From: Peptoniphilus asaccharolyticus DSM 20463
GTDB lineage: Bacteria; Bacillota; Clostridia; Tissierellales; Peptoniphilaceae
Length of the DNA stretch: 64,000 nucleotides
Direction: 5' to 3'
Assembly (NCBI RefSeq): GCF_900176115.1
Contig: NZ_FWWR01000009.1
Coordinates: 310,001 to 374,000, forward strand
In this document: in pieces, positions 25,068 to 34,050 of the stretch
Layout of the letters: the number at the start of each line of letters is the position of its first letter
How positions within the stretch are numbered: the stretch's first letter is position 1
Translations under genes and position numbers: made by a program
Notes under the pieces: model-generated
Database searches by the model: none
What the model was told of the DNA's origin: nothing
The model's input: the letters and a program-made list of their open reading frames with translations, nothing else

Positions 25068-26399
25068 ATGAGTTCTACAAATCTCACTTTTAAAGTGGGC
25101 GGTGTACATATGAATGAACACAAAGAACTTAGTGAGGCGGTTTCAATTGAGAGATTGCCGGAGCCAAAGATTGTCTACATACCTATGAGTCAACACATAG
25201 GAGCACCTTGTAAGCCGACAGTACAAAAAGGGGATGAGGTAAAAGTAGGCCAAACTATTGGAAGTAGTGAGGCTTTTATATCAGCTGATATTCACTCATC
25301 TGTATCTGGAGTCGTTACAAAGATTGAGACTATGTATACAGCTGATGGTAGGTTCTGTGAATGTGTGGTCATTGAAAATGATGGTTTAAATACTACTGTA
25401 GATTTTCAACCTATTCCAAATTATGATGAGTTAAAAGTCGAAGATTTTGTACCATTTGCAAAGAAAATGGGACTTGTTGGTATGGGTGGTGCAGGTTTCC
25501 CGCTTCACGCGAAACTAAAGGGAGAAAATCCTCCGTTAGACGAGTGTATAATCAATGGTGCAGAGTGTGAACCTTTTCTAACTTGTGACCATAGAATAAT
25601 GCTTGAAAAGACAAGTGAAATACTTGAAGGATTAAAGATTTTTTCTAACTTCTACAATAAGGAAGTTTCTTATATGGCTATAGAAGAAAATAAACCTGAT
25701 GCCATAAAGAAAATGGAAGAAGTAATAAATTCCAATAGTAGATTTTCTAATTTAAAAGTTGTAAGTTGTCAAACTAAGTATCCTCAAGGTGATTCCAAGA
25801 GATTATCTGAGGCTGTTTTAGGTAGAATTGTTCCACAAAATGGTGTAACTAATGATGTAGGGGTATTCCTTACAAATGTTGGTACTACTTTAGCTTTTTA
25901 TGAAGCTGTAGTAGAAGGTAGACCTTCATACGAGAGAGTTATGACAGTTAGTGGAAAAGGAATTCAACAACCTAAGAATTTACTAGTTAAGATAGGAACT
26001 CCTGTAGAGGACATTATAAATTACTGTGGCGGTTTAAAAGAAGATGCTATAGAAATTGTATGTGGTGGACCTATGACAGGAAAGAGTGTATTTGACTTAA
26101 AGAGTCCTATAACTAAGACTACTTCAGGATTATTAGCTCTAACTCAAGAAGAGATGAACTATGCAGAAGAATCTCCTTGTATAAGATGTTCAAGATGTGT
26201 AGATCACTGTCCAGCTAATATCAATCCAACTGATATCAATGCAGCTATATTGATGAATGATGTTGATTTCTGTAATGAATTACATGCTGATCAATGTATG
26301 GAATGTGGAATATGTTCTTTCGTTTGTCCAGCTAAGAGAAATCTTGCGCCGTCAGTTAAATTAGCTAAGCGTGAAATCAAACTTAGAGCTATTAAATAG
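25068..26399 (+). CDS. rnfC: Rnf complex subunit RnfC
   Basis: 443 residues. RnfC is the peripheral subunit that oxidises NADH or accepts electrons in the ferredoxin:NAD+ oxidoreductase. There is an N-terminal barrel-sandwich region, a Rossmann-like FMN/NADH part with GLVGMGGAGFPLHAKL (about residue 142), and two 4Fe-4S motifs near the C-terminus, CIRCSRCVDHCP and CMECGICSFVCP. AGAGGTG precedes the ATG. It is first of six genes in the clostridial order C-D-G-E-A-B. Confidence 0.96.
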   Translation: MSSTNLTFKVGGVHMNEHKELSEAVSIERLPEPKIVYIPMSQHIGAPCKPTVQKGDEVKVGQTIGSSEAFISADIHSSVSGVVTKIETMYTADGRFCECVVIENDGLNTTVDFQPIPNYDELKVEDFVPFAKKMGLVGMGGAGFPLHAKLKGENPPLDECIINGAECEPFLTCDHRIMLEKTSEILEGLKIFSNFYNKEVSYMAIEENKPDAIKKMEEVINSNSRFSNLKVVSCQTKYPQGDSKRLSEAVLGRIVPQNGVTNDVGVFLTNVGTTLAFYEAVVEGRPSYERVMTVSGKGIQQPKNLLVKIGTPVEDIINYCGGLKEDAIEIVCGGPMTGKSVFDLKSPITKTTSGLLALTQEEMNYAEESPCIRCSRCVDHCPANINPTDINAAILMNDVDFCNELHADQCMECGICSFVCPAKRNLAPSVKLAKREIKLRAIK

Positions 26400-26408
26400 G
26401 AGGGTACT

Positions 26409-27410
26409 GTGGAAAATACAAAATTAAATCAACCTTCACCTAGTGAAAGGTTTGTATCATTGGCCCCTCACGTAAGGAGCAATGATACAACTCAAAAAAT
26501 AATGAGGGATGTAATTATAGCCCTTATACCAGCTATGATAGGAAGTGTTTACTTCTTTGGAAGCAAAGCAGCAACTTTGTTGGCTGTCTGTATACTATCA
26601 TGCGTTGGAGCAGAAGCTGTTTTTCAAAAATTAATGCATAAAGAACTTAGAATTTCAGATTTATCAGCTGTTGTAACAGGTATTTTAATCGCATTTAACT
26701 TGCCAGCTACATCACCTTGGTGGATGGCTGCATTTGGTTCTATTTTTGCAATTATAGTTATAAAAGAATGTTTTGGTGGAATAGGTTCAAACTTTATGAA
26801 CCCTGCTATAGGAGCTAGAATTGTAATTATGGCTTCTTGGGCTAAGTTAATGACTAATTATGTTAGCCCTGAAATGGCTAAATGGAGTTCTGAAGTTGTG
26901 GCTAGCTCAGCGACTGTTGATGCTACAAGTTATGCTACTCCTTTAACTCTTATGAAAGCTGGAACATTTGAACAACTACCTAGTTTAATGGATATGGCAG
27001 TTGGAAACATCGGTGGTGTAATAGGAGAAACATCAGCAATTTTGCTTTTAATAGGAGCACTTTACTTAATAGTTAGAAAAGTTATTTCTCCATTAATTCC
27101 AGTAATATTTATAGCTACAACAGCTGTTGTACTTATGTTATTTGGAATTTCAGCTACTTACATTCCTTATCAAATCCTTGGTGGTGGGTTAATTTTAGGA
27201 GCTTTCTTTATGGCTACTGACTATTCCTCTACACCAATGAATGTAAAGGGTAAAATAATATTTGCCATAGGTTGTGGTATTATCACAGCTGTAATTCGTG
27301 CTAAAGCTTCTTTACCAGAAGGGGTTTCTTATGCTATAGCTTTGATGAATGTTGCAACACCTTTAATTGATAGGATTACAAGAACAGAAGCATATGGGGA
27401 GGCGAAATAA
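26409..27410 (+). CDS. rnfD: Rnf complex subunit RnfD
   Basis: 333 residues, start GTG behind AGGAGGG. A polytopic membrane protein of the RnfD/NqrB family with a covalently bound FMN; SYATPLTLMK near residue 180 corresponds to the flavinylation region with its threonine. It forms part of the ion-translocating membrane core. It overlaps rnfG by one base. Confidence 0.95.
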   Translation: MENTKLNQPSPSERFVSLAPHVRSNDTTQKIMRDVIIALIPAMIGSVYFFGSKAATLLAVCILSCVGAEAVFQKLMHKELRISDLSAVVTGILIAFNLPATSPWWMAAFGSIFAIIVIKECFGGIGSNFMNPAIGARIVIMASWAKLMTNYVSPEMAKWSSEVVASSATVDATSYATPLTLMKAGTFEQLPSLMDMAVGNIGGVIGETSAILLLIGALYLIVRKVISPLIPVIFIATTAVVLMLFGISATYIPYQILGGGLILGAFFMATDYSSTPMNVKGKIIFAIGCGIITAVIRAKASLPEGVSYAIALMNVATPLIDRITRTEAYGEAK

Positions 27411-27994
27411 TGAGCGAACCAGTTAAATTCGGAGCGATTTTACTTTTATTTTGTGCTATAAGTGCGGGATTATTGGCATTTGTAAACAGTATGACTGTGG
27501 ATGTAATAGCTCAAGCACAACTTGAACAAACTCTTAACTCATATAAGACCATCTTTGGAGATGAGGCTGATGCGTTTGAAGAGTATGATCAAGATAAATT
27601 AGATAAAATTAAAGAAAAATATCCTGAAATTGAAGCTATATTTGTAGCTGAAAAAGCAGGACAAAAAGTTGGATACGGAGTTAATGTTACAACTAACGGT
27701 TTTGGTGGAGCTATGACAAATGCTCTTGGAATTAAAATCGAAGGCGATGAAATTTTAGGATATAGAAACATAACTCATCAAGAAACAAAAGGTTTTGGTA
27801 CACAAATCACTGAAGAATCTTATATATCTTCATATAAGGGAAAGAGTGTTTCAGAAGAATTAGTTTTATCAAAAGACCCTAAGGCTCCAAACGAGATAAT
27901 GCAAATTTCAGGAGCGACAGTAAGTTCTAAGGGAGTTTTTGAAGGCGATAAGATTGTAGCTGAAGTGTATAACAACATATTGAAGGCAGAATAG
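27410..27994 (+). CDS. rnfG: Rnf complex subunit RnfG
   Basis: 194 residues with one N-terminal membrane helix and an extracytoplasmic FMN-binding domain. The SGATVSSKGV motif near residue 168 carries the threonine that ApbE links to FMN. No apbE gene lies in this window, so the flavin transferase must be elsewhere. Confidence 0.95.
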   Translation: MSEPVKFGAILLLFCAISAGLLAFVNSMTVDVIAQAQLEQTLNSYKTIFGDEADAFEEYDQDKLDKIKEKYPEIEAIFVAEKAGQKVGYGVNVTTNGFGGAMTNALGIKIEGDEILGYRNITHQETKGFGTQITEESYISSYKGKSVSEELVLSKDPKAPNEIMQISGATVSSKGVFEGDKIVAEVYNNILKAE

Positions 27995-28004
27995 GGGGAT
28001 AAAA

Positions 28005-28601
28005 ATGAAATTGTCTAAAGTATTTTTGAATGCCATTTTTAGAAATAACCCCGTATTCATACAAATGATAGGGTTGTGTTCGGTATTAGCGATAACAAAT
28101 TCACTTATGAGTGCAATTGCTATGGGTATAGCTGTAACATTTGTACTTATAATGAGTAATGGGGTAGTATCTCTTTTAAGAGGAGTTATACCTGAAAAAA
28201 TAAGAATTCCTTGTTTTATAGTAGTTATAGCAACTTTTGTAACTATAGTTCAGATGGTGCTACAAGCTTTCTTCCCACCAATATATGAAGCTCTTGGTAT
28301 ATTCTTACCATTGATAGTAGTTAATTGCTGTATACTAGGTGAAGCAGAAGGTTTTGCTTACAAAAACAAGATAATACCTTCTTTAGTAGATGGTTTAGGA
28401 ACGGGAATAGGATACACATTAGCAGTAGTTGCTATGGGATTTGCAAGAGAGTTGTTAGGATACGGAACTTTACTTGGAGCACAAATATTCCCTGAATCAT
28501 ATCCTGGCATAGGACTTATGGGAGCGCCTGCGGGAGCATTTATACTATTAGGTTTCTATATAGCCGGATTTAAACTTTTACTTTCAAGAAGGGGTGAATA
28601 A
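28005..28601 (+). CDS. rnfE: Rnf complex subunit RnfE
   Basis: 198 residues, six predicted helices, RnfA/RnfE family. NNPVFIQMIGLCSVLAIT near the N-terminus and GEAEGFAYKN in the middle fit RnfE rather than RnfA. It forms the inverted-topology core with RnfA, which holds a shared intramembrane iron-sulfur centre. GGGGG site before the ATG. Confidence 0.95.
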   Translation: MKLSKVFLNAIFRNNPVFIQMIGLCSVLAITNSLMSAIAMGIAVTFVLIMSNGVVSLLRGVIPEKIRIPCFIVVIATFVTIVQMVLQAFFPPIYEALGIFLPLIVVNCCILGEAEGFAYKNKIIPSLVDGLGTGIGYTLAVVAMGFARELLGYGTLLGAQIFPESYPGIGLMGAPAGAFILLGFYIAGFKLLLSRRGE

Positions 28602-28603
28602 AA

Positions 28604-29182
28604 ATGTTAGGATCAATCATAACTATCTTAGTTTCTACAATATTAGTAAATAACTACATATTTGCTCAATTCTTGGGGATTTGTCCTTTCCTTGGAGTTT
28701 CTTCAAAAGTAGAAACAGCAACAGGCATGGGAATAGCGGTAACATTCGTAGTTGTTATAGCATCTGCAATAACATGGTGTCTACAAACTTTCATCTTAGA
28801 TGCATTTGGTTTAGGATACCTACAAACTATAATGTTTATATTAGTAATAGCTTCTCTTGTACAATTTGTAGAAATGGTAATTAAAAAGTTATCTCCATCA
28901 CTTTATACAGCTATGGGTGTTTTTCTTCCTTTGATAACAACTAACTGTATGGTTCTTGGTGTAACAGTGCTTAATGTTCAAAATGGATATAACTTAATTG
29001 AAACTGTAATAAGTGGACTTGGTGCTTCAATAGGTTTTACAATAGCACTTGTGTTAATAGCAGCACTAAGAGAAAGACTTGTATATGCAAAAGTACCTAA
29101 AGCTTTACAAGGTGTTCCGATAGCTCTTATAAGTGCAGGCCTTATGGCTTTAGCATTTTCAGGCTTCTCAGGACTTGTATAG
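28604..29182 (+). CDS. rnfA: Rnf complex subunit RnfA
   Basis: 192 residues, six predicted helices. VNNYIFAQFLGICPFLGVSS and ITTNCMVLGV contain the two conserved cysteines that bind the intramembrane cluster with RnfE. Two bases separate it from rnfE. Confidence 0.95.
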   Translation: MLGSIITILVSTILVNNYIFAQFLGICPFLGVSSKVETATGMGIAVTFVVVIASAITWCLQTFILDAFGLGYLQTIMFILVIASLVQFVEMVIKKLSPSLYTAMGVFLPLITTNCMVLGVTVLNVQNGYNLIETVISGLGASIGFTIALVLIAALRERLVYAKVPKALQGVPIALISAGLMALAFSGFSGLV

Positions 29183-29193
29183 GAGGTTAAATA

Positions 29194-30096
29194 ATGAATG
29201 AAATAATTTTGCCTATTATTTGTTTAGGTATAACTGGTGCAATTTTTGGAATATTACTTTCAATAGCTTCTAAAGTGTTCGCTGTAGAACAAGATGCGAG
29301 AATGGTTGCTGTTAGAAATGCTCTTCCAGGAGCTAACTGTGGAGCTTGTGGGTTCCCAGGATGTGATGGATTGGCAGACGCTATAGCAAAGGGCAAAGCG
29401 CCTGTAACAGGATGTGTAATCGGCGGTAAAGATACAGCTGATGCAGTTGCAGAAATTATGGGAGTAAATGCAGGAGATGTAGATAGAATGGTAGCCAATG
29501 TACTTTGCCAAGGTACATGTGGTGTTGCCAAAGATAAATATAGATATGAAGGTTTAGCTGACTGTAGACTTATATCAGATTTTCAAAAGGGCTCTAAAGC
29601 TTGTAACTATGGTTGTGTTGGAGGAGGATCATGCGTTAGCGTATGTGAATTCGATGCAATACATATAGTAGATGGCATTGCAAAGGTTGATAAAGAAAAC
29701 TGTGTAGCTTGTAAGAAGTGTGTGGAAATATGTCCTAAGAATTTAATAGACTTAATACCATACAAAGCGAAAACAGTGGTTGAATGTCATTCAAATGATG
29801 CAGGAAAAGATGTAAGAGTTAAATGTGGAACTGGATGCATTTCTTGTGGACTATGCGAAAAGAATTGTCCTAAAGATGCAATTCATGTAACAAATAATTT
29901 AGCTAGCATAGATTATGAAAAATGTATCAACTGCGGAATATGTGTATCATATTGTCCAACAGGTGCAATTTTCTGTGAATATCCTGAAAGAGTAGAAAAG
30001 ATAAAAGCTAAACGTAAAGCAGACCAAGAAAAGAAAAAGCAAGAAGCTCTTGAAAAGAAAAAACAAGCTGAACAAGAAGCTGCTTTAACTAAATAG
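29194..30096 (+). CDS. rnfB: Rnf complex subunit RnfB, polyferredoxin
   Basis: 300 residues. N-terminal membrane helix, then the 4Fe-4S domain GANCGACGFPGCDG and three further cysteine clusters (CVACKKCVEICP, CISCGLCEKNCP, CINCGICVSYCP), plus CNYGCVGGGSC. It is the entry point for electrons from ferredoxin. A charged Lys/Glu tail ends the protein. The operon ends with a strong terminator. Confidence 0.95.
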   Translation: MNEIILPIICLGITGAIFGILLSIASKVFAVEQDARMVAVRNALPGANCGACGFPGCDGLADAIAKGKAPVTGCVIGGKDTADAVAEIMGVNAGDVDRMVANVLCQGTCGVAKDKYRYEGLADCRLISDFQKGSKACNYGCVGGGSCVSVCEFDAIHIVDGIAKVDKENCVACKKCVEICPKNLIDLIPYKAKTVVECHSNDAGKDVRVKCGTGCISCGLCEKNCPKDAIHVTNNLASIDYEKCINCGICVSYCPTGAIFCEYPERVEKIKAKRKADQEKKKQEALEKKKQAEQEAALTK

Positions 30097-30115
30097 GGAT
30101 TAAATAAAATTTGTA

Positions 30116-30140
30116 GGGTGGACTTAGTTCACCCTTTTTT
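30116..30140 (+). terminator. Terminator of the rnf operon
   Basis: GGGTGGAC/GTTCACCC stem (one G-T pair), loop TTA, six T residues. Confidence 0.9.
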
Positions 30141-30293
30141 GTTTGACTAAAATCTAATATGAATTTTTTAAATATATGATTTAAACAAATAAGATAAAGT
30201 GTTATTATTAATAATTGCTATTAAAAAACTTATTTGAACACTATAAAATATAAATATATTTTTTAGTATGATATAATTTAGTTGAGGTGTAAT

Positions 30294-30680
30294 ATGAAAA
30301 AAGGAGACTATATAGTTGTTGCTTTGATTTTATTTTTATCAACTAGTATTTTTTTAGTTTCAAAAAATAACTTAGTTGAAGCTGCTGAAAAGCAAGTTGT
30401 TGTGAGTGTAAATGGTCAAATAGAAGGCAAATATACACTTAGTGATAAAGAGCAATTCTATACTATAGATAATAAATACGGCAAAAATACTTTTGCTATA
30501 ACAAATGATGGGGTGCACATGGTAGAGTCAAGTTGCAAAGATCAAATATGTATACACATGGGCCACATAACAAGAGCTGGCGAATCCATAATATGTTTGC
30601 CAAATAGATTGATAATTTCTTTGGAAAATAAGGACAGCGGTAATAAAAATAGTGAAGAAGTGGATGTGGTGCTTCATTGA
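30294..30680 (+). CDS. NusG domain II-containing membrane-anchored protein
   Basis: 128 residues from ATG 30294 behind GAGGTG. One N-terminal membrane segment and then a NusG-II (KOW-like beta) domain with SSCKDQICIHMGHI and ICLPNRLII, a conserved cysteine/histidine pattern. Such genes recur beside rnf/nqr or Gx-transporter genes in Firmicutes, but their role is unknown. TATAAT sits at 30272-30277. It overlaps the next gene. Confidence 0.85.
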   Translation: MKKGDYIVVALILFLSTSIFLVSKNNLVEAAEKQVVVSVNGQIEGKYTLSDKEQFYTIDNKYGKNTFAITNDGVHMVESSCKDQICIHMGHITRAGESIICLPNRLIISLENKDSGNKNSEEVDVVLH

Positions 30681-31192
30681 GAGTTAAAAAATTAATTTTT
30701 TTGTCATTATTGGTGGCTGTAGGCTTAGTTATTGGCTTGTTTGAAATGATGATACCAACACCTATTGCAATACCTGGTGCGAAGCTTGGGCTTTCAAACA
30801 TGGTTGTGCTAATCACTATATTGTTTTTTGGAAATAAAGAGGGAATAGCAGTTGCGGGACTTAAATCAGTACTACTTATGGTCGTTACGGGTTCTGTTAC
30901 AAGTTTTATATTTTCTTTTTCAGGAGCAATGCTAAGTGCAATTAGTATGTCCATATCAAATAAATTTTTAAAGAAATATATTTCAAATGTTGGAGTTAGT
31001 TTGATAGGTTCTACTTTCCACAATATAGGTCAAGTATTGGCGGCTTGTGTTGTGCTTAAGACTTTTAAAATTGTGTCTTATCTGCCGATACTATTAATAA
31101 TAGGGATTTTTACTGGATATTTTGTTGGGATAACTAGTGATTATGCAGTTAAAAATTTAAGTAAAACATTTAAGGGGAATATAAATGAATAG
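30677..31192 (+). CDS. Gx transporter family membrane protein (HepPPsyn component I-like)
   Basis: 171 residues with about five hydrophobic segments. FEMMIPTPIAIPGAKLGLSN is the conserved signature of the family formerly named heptaprenyl diphosphate synthase component I and now grouped with ECF-type Gx transporters. It starts with TTG, overlapping the previous stop as TTGA. The pairing with the NusG-II gene is conserved. The substrate is unknown. Confidence 0.8.
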   Translation: MRVKKLIFLSLLVAVGLVIGLFEMMIPTPIAIPGAKLGLSNMVVLITILFFGNKEGIAVAGLKSVLLMVVTGSVTSFIFSFSGAMLSAISMSISNKFLKKYISNVGVSLIGSTFHNIGQVLAACVVLKTFKIVSYLPILLIIGIFTGYFVGITSDYAVKNLSKTFKGNINE

Positions 31193-31766
31193 AAAAATTA
31201 TTCTTGCGTCTAATTCGCCAAGAAGAAGAGAGATGCTTTCAGAGTTTATTGATTTTGATATAGTGAGTAAATCTGTAAAAGAAATTTACGATTACAATGT
31301 ATCTGAAGATGTAAATGTAATGTCTATAGCATTTAATAAAGCGTATGAAGTGGCTAAAGAAAACGAAGAAGCTATTGTTATAGCTGCGGATACTTTAGTA
31401 TATAAAGATGGGCCTCTTGGGAAACCAAAAGATAGAGAAGATGCAAAAAATATGTTACTTAGTCTTTCTGGAACAACACACGACGTACTAACAGGTTGTG
31501 CTGTTATGTGTTTAGAAGAAAAATATAAAAAAATATTTTATGAGAGAACAGAAGTTAAATTCAAGAATTTGACAGAACTTGAAATAGAAGAGTATTTAGA
31601 TACACTTGAATATAAGGACAAAGCAGGGGCTTATGGAATTCAAGGGTATGGAAGTCTACTAGTGGATAGCATAAGCGGAGATTTTTTCAATGTGGTTGGA
31701 CTTCCGATTTCAAAGTTGTCTGATGTTTTAAATAAAGATTTGGATATAGATTTTTTAAAGAGGTGA
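31185..31766 (+). CDS. maf: Maf family nucleotide pyrophosphatase
   Basis: 193 residues. SNSPRRREML at the N-terminus and the AADTLV and GKPKDREDA motifs define Maf, a house-cleaning phosphatase for dTTP/UTP and modified nucleotides, also linked to septum control. It overlaps the previous gene by eight bases and leads into radC. Confidence 0.94.
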   Translation: MNRKIILASNSPRRREMLSEFIDFDIVSKSVKEIYDYNVSEDVNVMSIAFNKAYEVAKENEEAIVIAADTLVYKDGPLGKPKDREDAKNMLLSLSGTTHDVLTGCAVMCLEEKYKKIFYERTEVKFKNLTELEIEEYLDTLEYKDKAGAYGIQGYGSLLVDSISGDFFNVVGLPISKLSDVLNKDLDIDFLKR

Positions 31767-31769
31767 GAT

Positions 31770-32483
31770 ATGCAAGATAATTTTAGTATTAAAGAAATGC
31801 CTGAGGAAGATAGACCGGAAGAAAAATGTTTGAAGTTAGGCACAGAAGCACTCTCTAATGCTGAATTACTTGCATTGATAATTAGGACTGGAAACAAAAC
31901 TAAGACTTCAGTTGAATTGTCACAAGAGATATTGAATAAATTCACTTTAATCGATGATGGGAAAGTCTACAGGGGCATTAGTGCTTTAAAAAATATAAGT
32001 GTTTCTGATTTGACATCTATAAATGGGATTGGTAAGAGCAAGGCTTGCATGATACTTGCAGCTGTAACTCTTGCAAAGCGAATGAGCCAAGAGTCGGTTT
32101 TCAAAAAGACCAAGGTAAATTCTCCACAAAAAATAGCGGATTATGTTATGGAAGATATGAGTTCCTTAAAAGTAGAAGAATTTAGAATAGCAATTCTTAA
32201 TACCAAAAAGGAAATTGAAGCCATAAGAAGGATATCTGTAGGTTCAATGGACAGTACAATTGTGCATCCAAGAGAAGTTTTTAAAACGGCTATAGAGTGT
32301 TCGGCACACACTATAATAGCCATACATAACCATCCTTCAGGAGATATCACTCCGTCGAGAGAAGATATAAATTTAACAAAAAGATTGGTAGAATCTGGAC
32401 GAATAGTTGGAATTGATTTAGTGGACCATATAATAATAGGTGATAGGGTTTATTATAGTTTTTTGGAGAATAATCTTATATGA
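31770..32483 (+). CDS. radC: RadC family protein (JAB/MPN metalloprotein)
   Basis: 237 residues: N-terminal helix-hairpin-helix (SINGIGKSKA) and a JAB1/MPN metal site with HNHPSGDITPSRED near residue 190 and an upstream glutamate. Often called a DNA-repair protein, although its true function is unresolved. GAGGTG precedes the ATG. The maf-radC pairing is common. Confidence 0.93.
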   Translation: MQDNFSIKEMPEEDRPEEKCLKLGTEALSNAELLALIIRTGNKTKTSVELSQEILNKFTLIDDGKVYRGISALKNISVSDLTSINGIGKSKACMILAAVTLAKRMSQESVFKKTKVNSPQKIADYVMEDMSSLKVEEFRIAILNTKKEIEAIRRISVGSMDSTIVHPREVFKTAIECSAHTIIAIHNHPSGDITPSREDINLTKRLVESGRIVGIDLVDHIIIGDRVYYSFLENNLI

Positions 32484-33529
32484 AATATTACGTGGATTCA
32501 TATGCAAATTTAATAGTAGGGTATGACAATAGAATAGAGAGTATTAAAGTTTTAAACGATCCGATAAATAATATATATAGAGGAAGCGTCCAAAAGAAAG
32601 TTAAGGGTATAGGAAATTTTATAAATTTAGAGGGATACACTGGTTTTACACAAGAGAAAATATCTCAAAATGAAGGTGAAAACATACTTGTAAAGGTAGT
32701 CAAAGTTCCTGATGAAGAAGATAAGGCATTAAAAGTTACAACAACACTTTCTGTTACGGGATTGAGTATGATTTTATTTGATGATGATTTTGTAAAGGCA
32801 TCTTCAAAAATGGATAGTCAAAAGAAACAAGAGTTGTTGAATTGGGCAAACGAAAATTCATTTAAAGGAATTCTATTCAGAACGGAATCTCAAAATAAAA
32901 GTTTTGAAGATTTAAAATCTGAATATTTTGAACTATTAAATAAATTAAATGATTTGAAACTGGAAATTAATAGATTGCCAACACCAAAATTGATATATAG
33001 CGAGCCAATCACTGACCGTATAGATTTAGCTAAAGCAGAAGAAATTTTATTTAATGATAGAGAGTTGTATTTGGAGTACAAAGATATTGGATTATCGAAA
33101 TTAGACACGGGATTTAGGCTTAAATACAATCCTCAGTTAATAGAGGGATTAAATAGTTTAGTAGCTAAAGAAATAGTATTAAAAAACGGAGGAAGTATAG
33201 TGATTGAAAAAACACTAGCTCTAACCGTGATAGACGTAAACTCAAAAGGATACAATGGAAACGCTATAAATGAAGTTGCCAAGAAAATTAATTTAGAGGC
33301 TACAAAAGAAGTAATTAGACAAATTTTACTTAGAAACATTTCCGGTTCAATAATAATAGATTATATAGATACCAAGGAAGAAAATAGAACTGAAATATTA
33401 AATTTACTGAAAAAAGAATTAAAGAGAGATGGAAAGAACACAAAAGTGCATGGATTTACTAGGTTAGGACTTATGGAATTATCTAGAAAGAACAGAGGAG
33501 AAGAGTTGGTGGATACATGGACAAGGTAA
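32480..33529 (+). CDS. Ribonuclease E/G family protein, short form
   Basis: 349 residues, clearly shorter than RNase G (about 490). The S1-like N-terminal part (NIYRGSVQKKVKGIGNFINL) and the catalytic DNase-I-like core with TVIDVNSKGY and IIIDYID are present. The protein ends shortly after GFTRLGLMELSRK, so the cysteine zinc-link and C-terminal domain of RNase E/G are missing. It probably processes rRNA or mRNA, but tetramer assembly through the zinc link cannot occur as in E. coli. It overlaps radC by four bases. Confidence 0.85.
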   Translation: MKYYVDSYANLIVGYDNRIESIKVLNDPINNIYRGSVQKKVKGIGNFINLEGYTGFTQEKISQNEGENILVKVVKVPDEEDKALKVTTTLSVTGLSMILFDDDFVKASSKMDSQKKQELLNWANENSFKGILFRTESQNKSFEDLKSEYFELLNKLNDLKLEINRLPTPKLIYSEPITDRIDLAKAEEILFNDRELYLEYKDIGLSKLDTGFRLKYNPQLIEGLNSLVAKEIVLKNGGSIVIEKTLALTVIDVNSKGYNGNAINEVAKKINLEATKEVIRQILLRNISGSIIIDYIDTKEENRTEILNLLKKELKRDGKNTKVHGFTRLGLMELSRKNRGEELVDTWTR

Positions 33530-34050
33530 TTATAAATGTTGTGGGAGATTCTATAGTAAGAGGATTTGGAGTAGAGGGTAAGTCTTTTATAGATATAGAA
33601 TCCGGACATCTACAATTTAATAATTTTGGAATTAATGGAGATACTTCGAGAGGAGTGTTAAATAGAATTGAAAGTTTTTTAAACTGTGATTTATTAATAT
33701 TATTTTATGGCTTGAATGACTTTCTAAATGGTCTACCAGTTGCAGAAGTGGTGAGCAATACCGAAAAAATTTTAGAAATGGCAGAATCAAATGTGTTAAT
33801 CTGTGTGCCTCATGCAGTTGATACAGAAAATTTATGGTTTTTATTCAATCCAGAGGGGATAAATAGGAAGTTAGAATCTCTTGGAATGGAATATAAAGCA
33901 ATAGATGGAGATTTTAAGATTTTAAATTATTATGAAACTTTAAAAGATGGAGAACTATTTGATGGGGTACATCCTAATGAAAAAACTCATTTGGACATGC
34001 AGCGAATATTGTTGGATTTTTTAGAGGTGAATTATGGATTTTATAAATAA
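33517..34050 (+). CDS. SGNH/GDSL hydrolase
   Basis: 177 residues. Block I GDSIVRG with the nucleophile Ser, block II GINGDTS, block III GLND and block V DGVHPN with the catalytic Asp-His, so the four SGNH residues are all present. No signal peptide, so it is cytoplasmic. Members are esterases or lipases; the substrate is unknown. It overlaps both neighbours (13 and 17 bases) in a chain leading into the pilin-like cluster. Confidence 0.88.
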   Translation: MDKVIINVVGDSIVRGFGVEGKSFIDIESGHLQFNNFGINGDTSRGVLNRIESFLNCDLLILFYGLNDFLNGLPVAEVVSNTEKILEMAESNVLICVPHAVDTENLWFLFNPEGINRKLESLGMEYKAIDGDFKILNYYETLKDGELFDGVHPNEKTHLDMQRILLDFLEVNYGFYK

